Assembly (NCBI GenBank): GCA_026710225.1
Contig: JAPORI010000009.1
Coordinates: 1-8,153 of the forward strand
DNA from: Betaproteobacteria bacterium
GTDB taxonomy: Bacteria > Pseudomonadota > Gammaproteobacteria > Tethybacterales > Tethybacteraceae
DNA: 8,153 bases
Direction of reading: 5' to 3'
Part shown: positions 6,619 through 8,153 of the stretch, in pieces
Layout: every line of letters begins with the position of its first letter
Position numbering within the stretch: position 1 is the first letter of the stretch
Translations under genes and position numbers: made by a program
The notes under the pieces: model-generated
Database searches by the model: none
Told to the model about the DNA's origin: nothing
Seen by the model: the letters and a program-made list of their open reading frames with translations, nothing else

Positions 6619-6875
6619 GCGAAGCCAGCAACACGCGCCGGATAATCGCGACTGCCACCCGCGACAGCGCCGACAAGACGGTGCGGGTGCGGGTCGAGCG
6701 CCGGGTCAAGCATCCGCTCTACGGCAAGATAATCACCCGCCGGCGCAGCATGCTCGCCCATGACGAGAACAATGTCGCCCGCCGCGGCGAGCGGCTGATT
6801 CTCGAAGAGGGGCGGCGCATCTCCCGGCACAAGGCTTGGCGGGTGGTCGGCAAGCTTGGTGGGGCGGCGCAATGA
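6615..6875 (+). CDS. rpsQ: 30S ribosomal protein S17
   Basis: S17 is a primary 16S rRNA-binding protein of the 30S body with an OB fold. The 86-residue product (84 in E. coli) shows [20 protein letters not shown] and HDENN, with [11 protein letters not shown] near the end, all collinear with the family. The start ATG 6615 overlaps rpmC in ATGA and is preceded by AAGGAA at 6601-6606, eight bases away. In E. coli this is the last gene of the S10 operon; here its stop overlaps the rplN start by four bases, so there is no room for a separate spc promoter. Confidence 0.97.
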   Translation: MSEASNTRRIIATATRDSADKTVRVRVERRVKHPLYGKIITRRRSMLAHDENNVARRGERLILEEGRRISRHKAWRVVGKLGGAAQ

Positions 6876-7240
6876 TTCAGGTCGAGACGGTGCTTGACAT
6901 CGCTGACAACAGCGGTGCCAAGAAGGTGCAGTGCATCAAGGTGCTCGGTGGCTCGAAGCGGCGCTACGCCGGCATCGGTGACACGATCAAGGTGTCGGTC
7001 AAGCAGTGTGTGCCGCGCGGCCGGGTCAAGAAGGGGGAAATCTGCAACGCGGTGGTGGTGCGCACCGCCCACGGAGTGCGGCGCGATGATGGCACCAGAA
7101 TCAGGTTTGATGCAAACGCGGCGGTGCTCATCAGCGCCAAGTCCGAGCCGATCGGCACCCGCATCTTCGGACCCGTTACCCATGAGTTGCGTGATGCGAA
7201 ATTCATGAAGATAATCTCGCTGGCTCCGGAGGTGCTGTAA
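6872..7240 (+). CDS. rplN: 50S ribosomal protein L14
   Basis: L14 binds 23S rRNA at the subunit interface, contacts L19 and is the ribosomal site bound by the silencing factor RsfS. The 122-residue product is nearly the E. coli length (123) and is one of the best conserved here: [19 protein letters not shown] at the start, [25 protein letters not shown] and [14 protein letters not shown], ending [16 protein letters not shown] 6872 is chosen from this N-terminus and the ATGA overlap with rpsQ; a start at 6836 would lie inside rpsQ. No low-complexity tail is present. The stop is two bases before rplX. Confidence 0.98.
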   Translation: MIQVETVLDIADNSGAKKVQCIKVLGGSKRRYAGIGDTIKVSVKQCVPRGRVKKGEICNAVVVRTAHGVRRDDGTRIRFDANAAVLISAKSEPIGTRIFGPVTHELRDAKFMKIISLAPEVL

Positions 7241-7242
7241 GG

Positions 7243-7572
7243 ATGCGGCGCCTGCGCAAGGGAGACGAAGTGGTGGTGATTGCCGGGCGCGCCCGCGGCA
7301 GCCGCGGTTCGATCGACAAGATTGTTGCCGACGAGTTGGGCAATGTCGAGCATGTCGTCATCGAGGGGGTGAACCTGGGCACCAAGCACGCCAAGCCGGA
7401 TCCGAGCCGCCAGAAGCCGGGCGGCATCGAGAAGATTTCCCGTCCGATTCACGCCTCGAACGTGGCGCTGGTCAATCCCAAGGGCAAGAACGGTCGCATT
7501 CGCATCGAGATTGCCGACGGAGTCAAGAAGCGGGTGTTTGTCCACGGCGGCCAGGAGGTTGGCGAATCATGA
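7243..7572 (+). CDS. rplX: 50S ribosomal protein L24
   Basis: L24 is an assembly-initiator protein with a KOW domain, located near the exit tunnel. The 109-residue product (104 in E. coli) opens with the KOW sequence KGDEVVVIAGRARGSRG (6-22) and continues IEGVNLGTKHAKPD, GGIEKISRPIHASNVAL and a basic end, GVKKRVFV. ATG 7243 has GGAGG at 7228-7232, ten bases upstream, and AAGG directly adjacent. The end overlaps rplE in ATGA. In E. coli, S8 represses the spc operon by binding near the rplX-rplE junction; I could not recognise that site here. Confidence 0.96.
   Translation: MRRLRKGDEVVVIAGRARGSRGSIDKIVADELGNVEHVVIEGVNLGTKHAKPDPSRQKPGGIEKISRPIHASNVALVNPKGKNGRIRIEIADGVKKRVFVHGGQEVGES
7553..7558 (+). 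promoter_or_regulatory. Ribosome binding site of rplE
   Basis: AGGAGG within the end of rplX, ten bases before ATG 7569. It supports that start together with the ATGA overlap. Confidence 0.7.
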
Positions 7573-8126
7573 GCATCGTCAATGTTGCCCGTCTCTACCA
7601 AGAGAAGATCGTCCCGGAATGGCGCAGCGAGGAAAAGTTGTCCTCGCCGCTGGCGGTGCCGCGCCTAGTCAAGATTTCGCTCAACATGGGTCTGAAAGAC
7701 GCGGTTACTGATCGCAAGGTTATCGATCAGGTGCTTGAGGATTTTGGCCGGCTGGCCGGTCAGCGGCCGATCGCCACCCGGGCGCGCAAGTCGATCGCCG
7801 GCTTCAAGATCAGGGAGGGAATGATCGTCGGCGCCCGGGTGACCCTGCGCCGCGAGCGCATGTTCAACTTTCTCGATCGGCTAATCAACATCGCCCTGCC
7901 CAGGGTGCGTGACTTTCGCGGCTTGGCGGCCAAGTCCTTTGACGGACGCGGCAATTACAGTTTCGGCATTACCGAGCACATCGTCTTCCCGGAGGTCGAA
8001 TACGAAAAGATTGATAAAATGCGTGGGCTTGACATAACGATAGCGACCACTGCCGCAACCGATGCTGCGGCGCGCAAGCTGCTGGTTGCTGTCGGTTTGC
8101 CGATTCGCTCGCCCTCCGGAGACTAG
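7569..8126 (+). CDS. rplE: 50S ribosomal protein L5
   Basis: L5 binds 5S rRNA in the central protuberance and contacts P-site tRNA. The 185-residue product (179 in E. coli) shows VPRLVKISLNMGLKDA, QRPIATRARKSIAGFKIREG (20 residues), RVTLRRERMFNFLDRL, GRGNYSFGITEH and MRGLDITIATTAATD, in family order. ATG 7569 overlaps rplX in ATGA and has a good Shine-Dalgarno. The C-terminus is a few residues longer than in E. coli. A 15-base gap separates it from the next start codon. Confidence 0.97.
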   Translation: MSIVNVARLYQEKIVPEWRSEEKLSSPLAVPRLVKISLNMGLKDAVTDRKVIDQVLEDFGRLAGQRPIATRARKSIAGFKIREGMIVGARVTLRRERMFNFLDRLINIALPRVRDFRGLAAKSFDGRGNYSFGITEHIVFPEVEYEKIDKMRGLDITIATTAATDAAARKLLVAVGLPIRSPSGD

Positions 8127-8127
8127 C

Positions 8128-8131
8128 AGGA
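8128..8131 (+). promoter_or_regulatory. Ribosome binding site of the gene after rplE
   Basis: AGGA in the short gap after rplE, ten bases before ATG 8142. A short match, but the only one in the gap. Confidence 0.45.
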
Positions 8132-8141
8132 TACCATTGCC

Positions 8142-8153
8142 ATGGCATGCAAG
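8142..8153 (+). CDS. rpsN: Start of probable 30S ribosomal protein S14 (cut by window end)
   Basis: Only four codons are present, reading Met-Ala-Cys-Lys. The call rests on position: rpsN follows rplE in the conserved spc gene order, and S14 proteins often begin Met-Ala-Lys. An AGGA site lies ten bases upstream. Nothing in four residues proves the family or tells the zinc-binding from the zinc-free form. A later ATG at 8147 is in another frame and is less well placed. Confidence 0.55.

Noticed and set aside
7500..7600. S8-binding regulatory site at the rplX-rplE junction
   Set aside because: Known in E. coli, but I could not identify the helix or conserved core by eye; an RNA covariance search would be needed.

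Overview
The window is one unbroken run of translation genes, all on the + strand. It holds tuf (EF-Tu), then the complete S10 operon order rpsJ-rplC-rplD-rplW-rplB-rpsS-rplV-rpsC-rplP-rpmC-rpsQ, then the start of the spc operon, rplN-rplX-rplE, and the first four codons of what is probably rpsN. There is no accessory DNA, RNA gene, mobile element or CRISPR array, and no gap between genes longer than 42 bases.

The organism is a GC-rich bacterium. EF-Tu (396 residues, close to the E. coli sequence throughout), L3, L14 and L16 all resemble Pseudomonadota, with a beta/gamma flavour, but several proteins diverge enough that I would not name a class. Joining tuf directly to rpsJ and rpsQ directly to rplN means the str, S10 and spc blocks are probably one long transcript. 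Most junctions are stop/start overlaps (ATGA, GTGA or TGATG) or gaps of 0-2 bases, so translational coupling is likely. No promoter, terminator or L4-type attenuation leader is visible between the blocks.

The gene content is ordinary, but the proteins carry unusual low-complexity tails. S10 has a forced 91-residue Lys/Ala/Pro-rich N-terminal extension built partly from a duplicated block. S3 has a 90-residue C-terminal tail ending in a strongly acidic stretch. L22 has a 40-residue Lys/Ala tail, and L3, S19 and L29 have shorter ones. S3 and S10 are neighbours in the 30S head, so their opposite charges may be related; this is inference. L22 also has an unusual exit-tunnel hairpin, S19 lacks its usual N-terminal Gly-Pro-Phe, and tuf uses the rare Ile codon ATA far more than the genes after it.

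Together the genes encode the elongation factor that delivers aminoacyl-tRNA (tuf), 30S head and body proteins (S10, S19, S3, S17, S14) and large-subunit proteins of the peptidyl transferase region, exit tunnel and 5S region (L2, L3, L4, L5, L14, L16, L22, L23, L24, L29).
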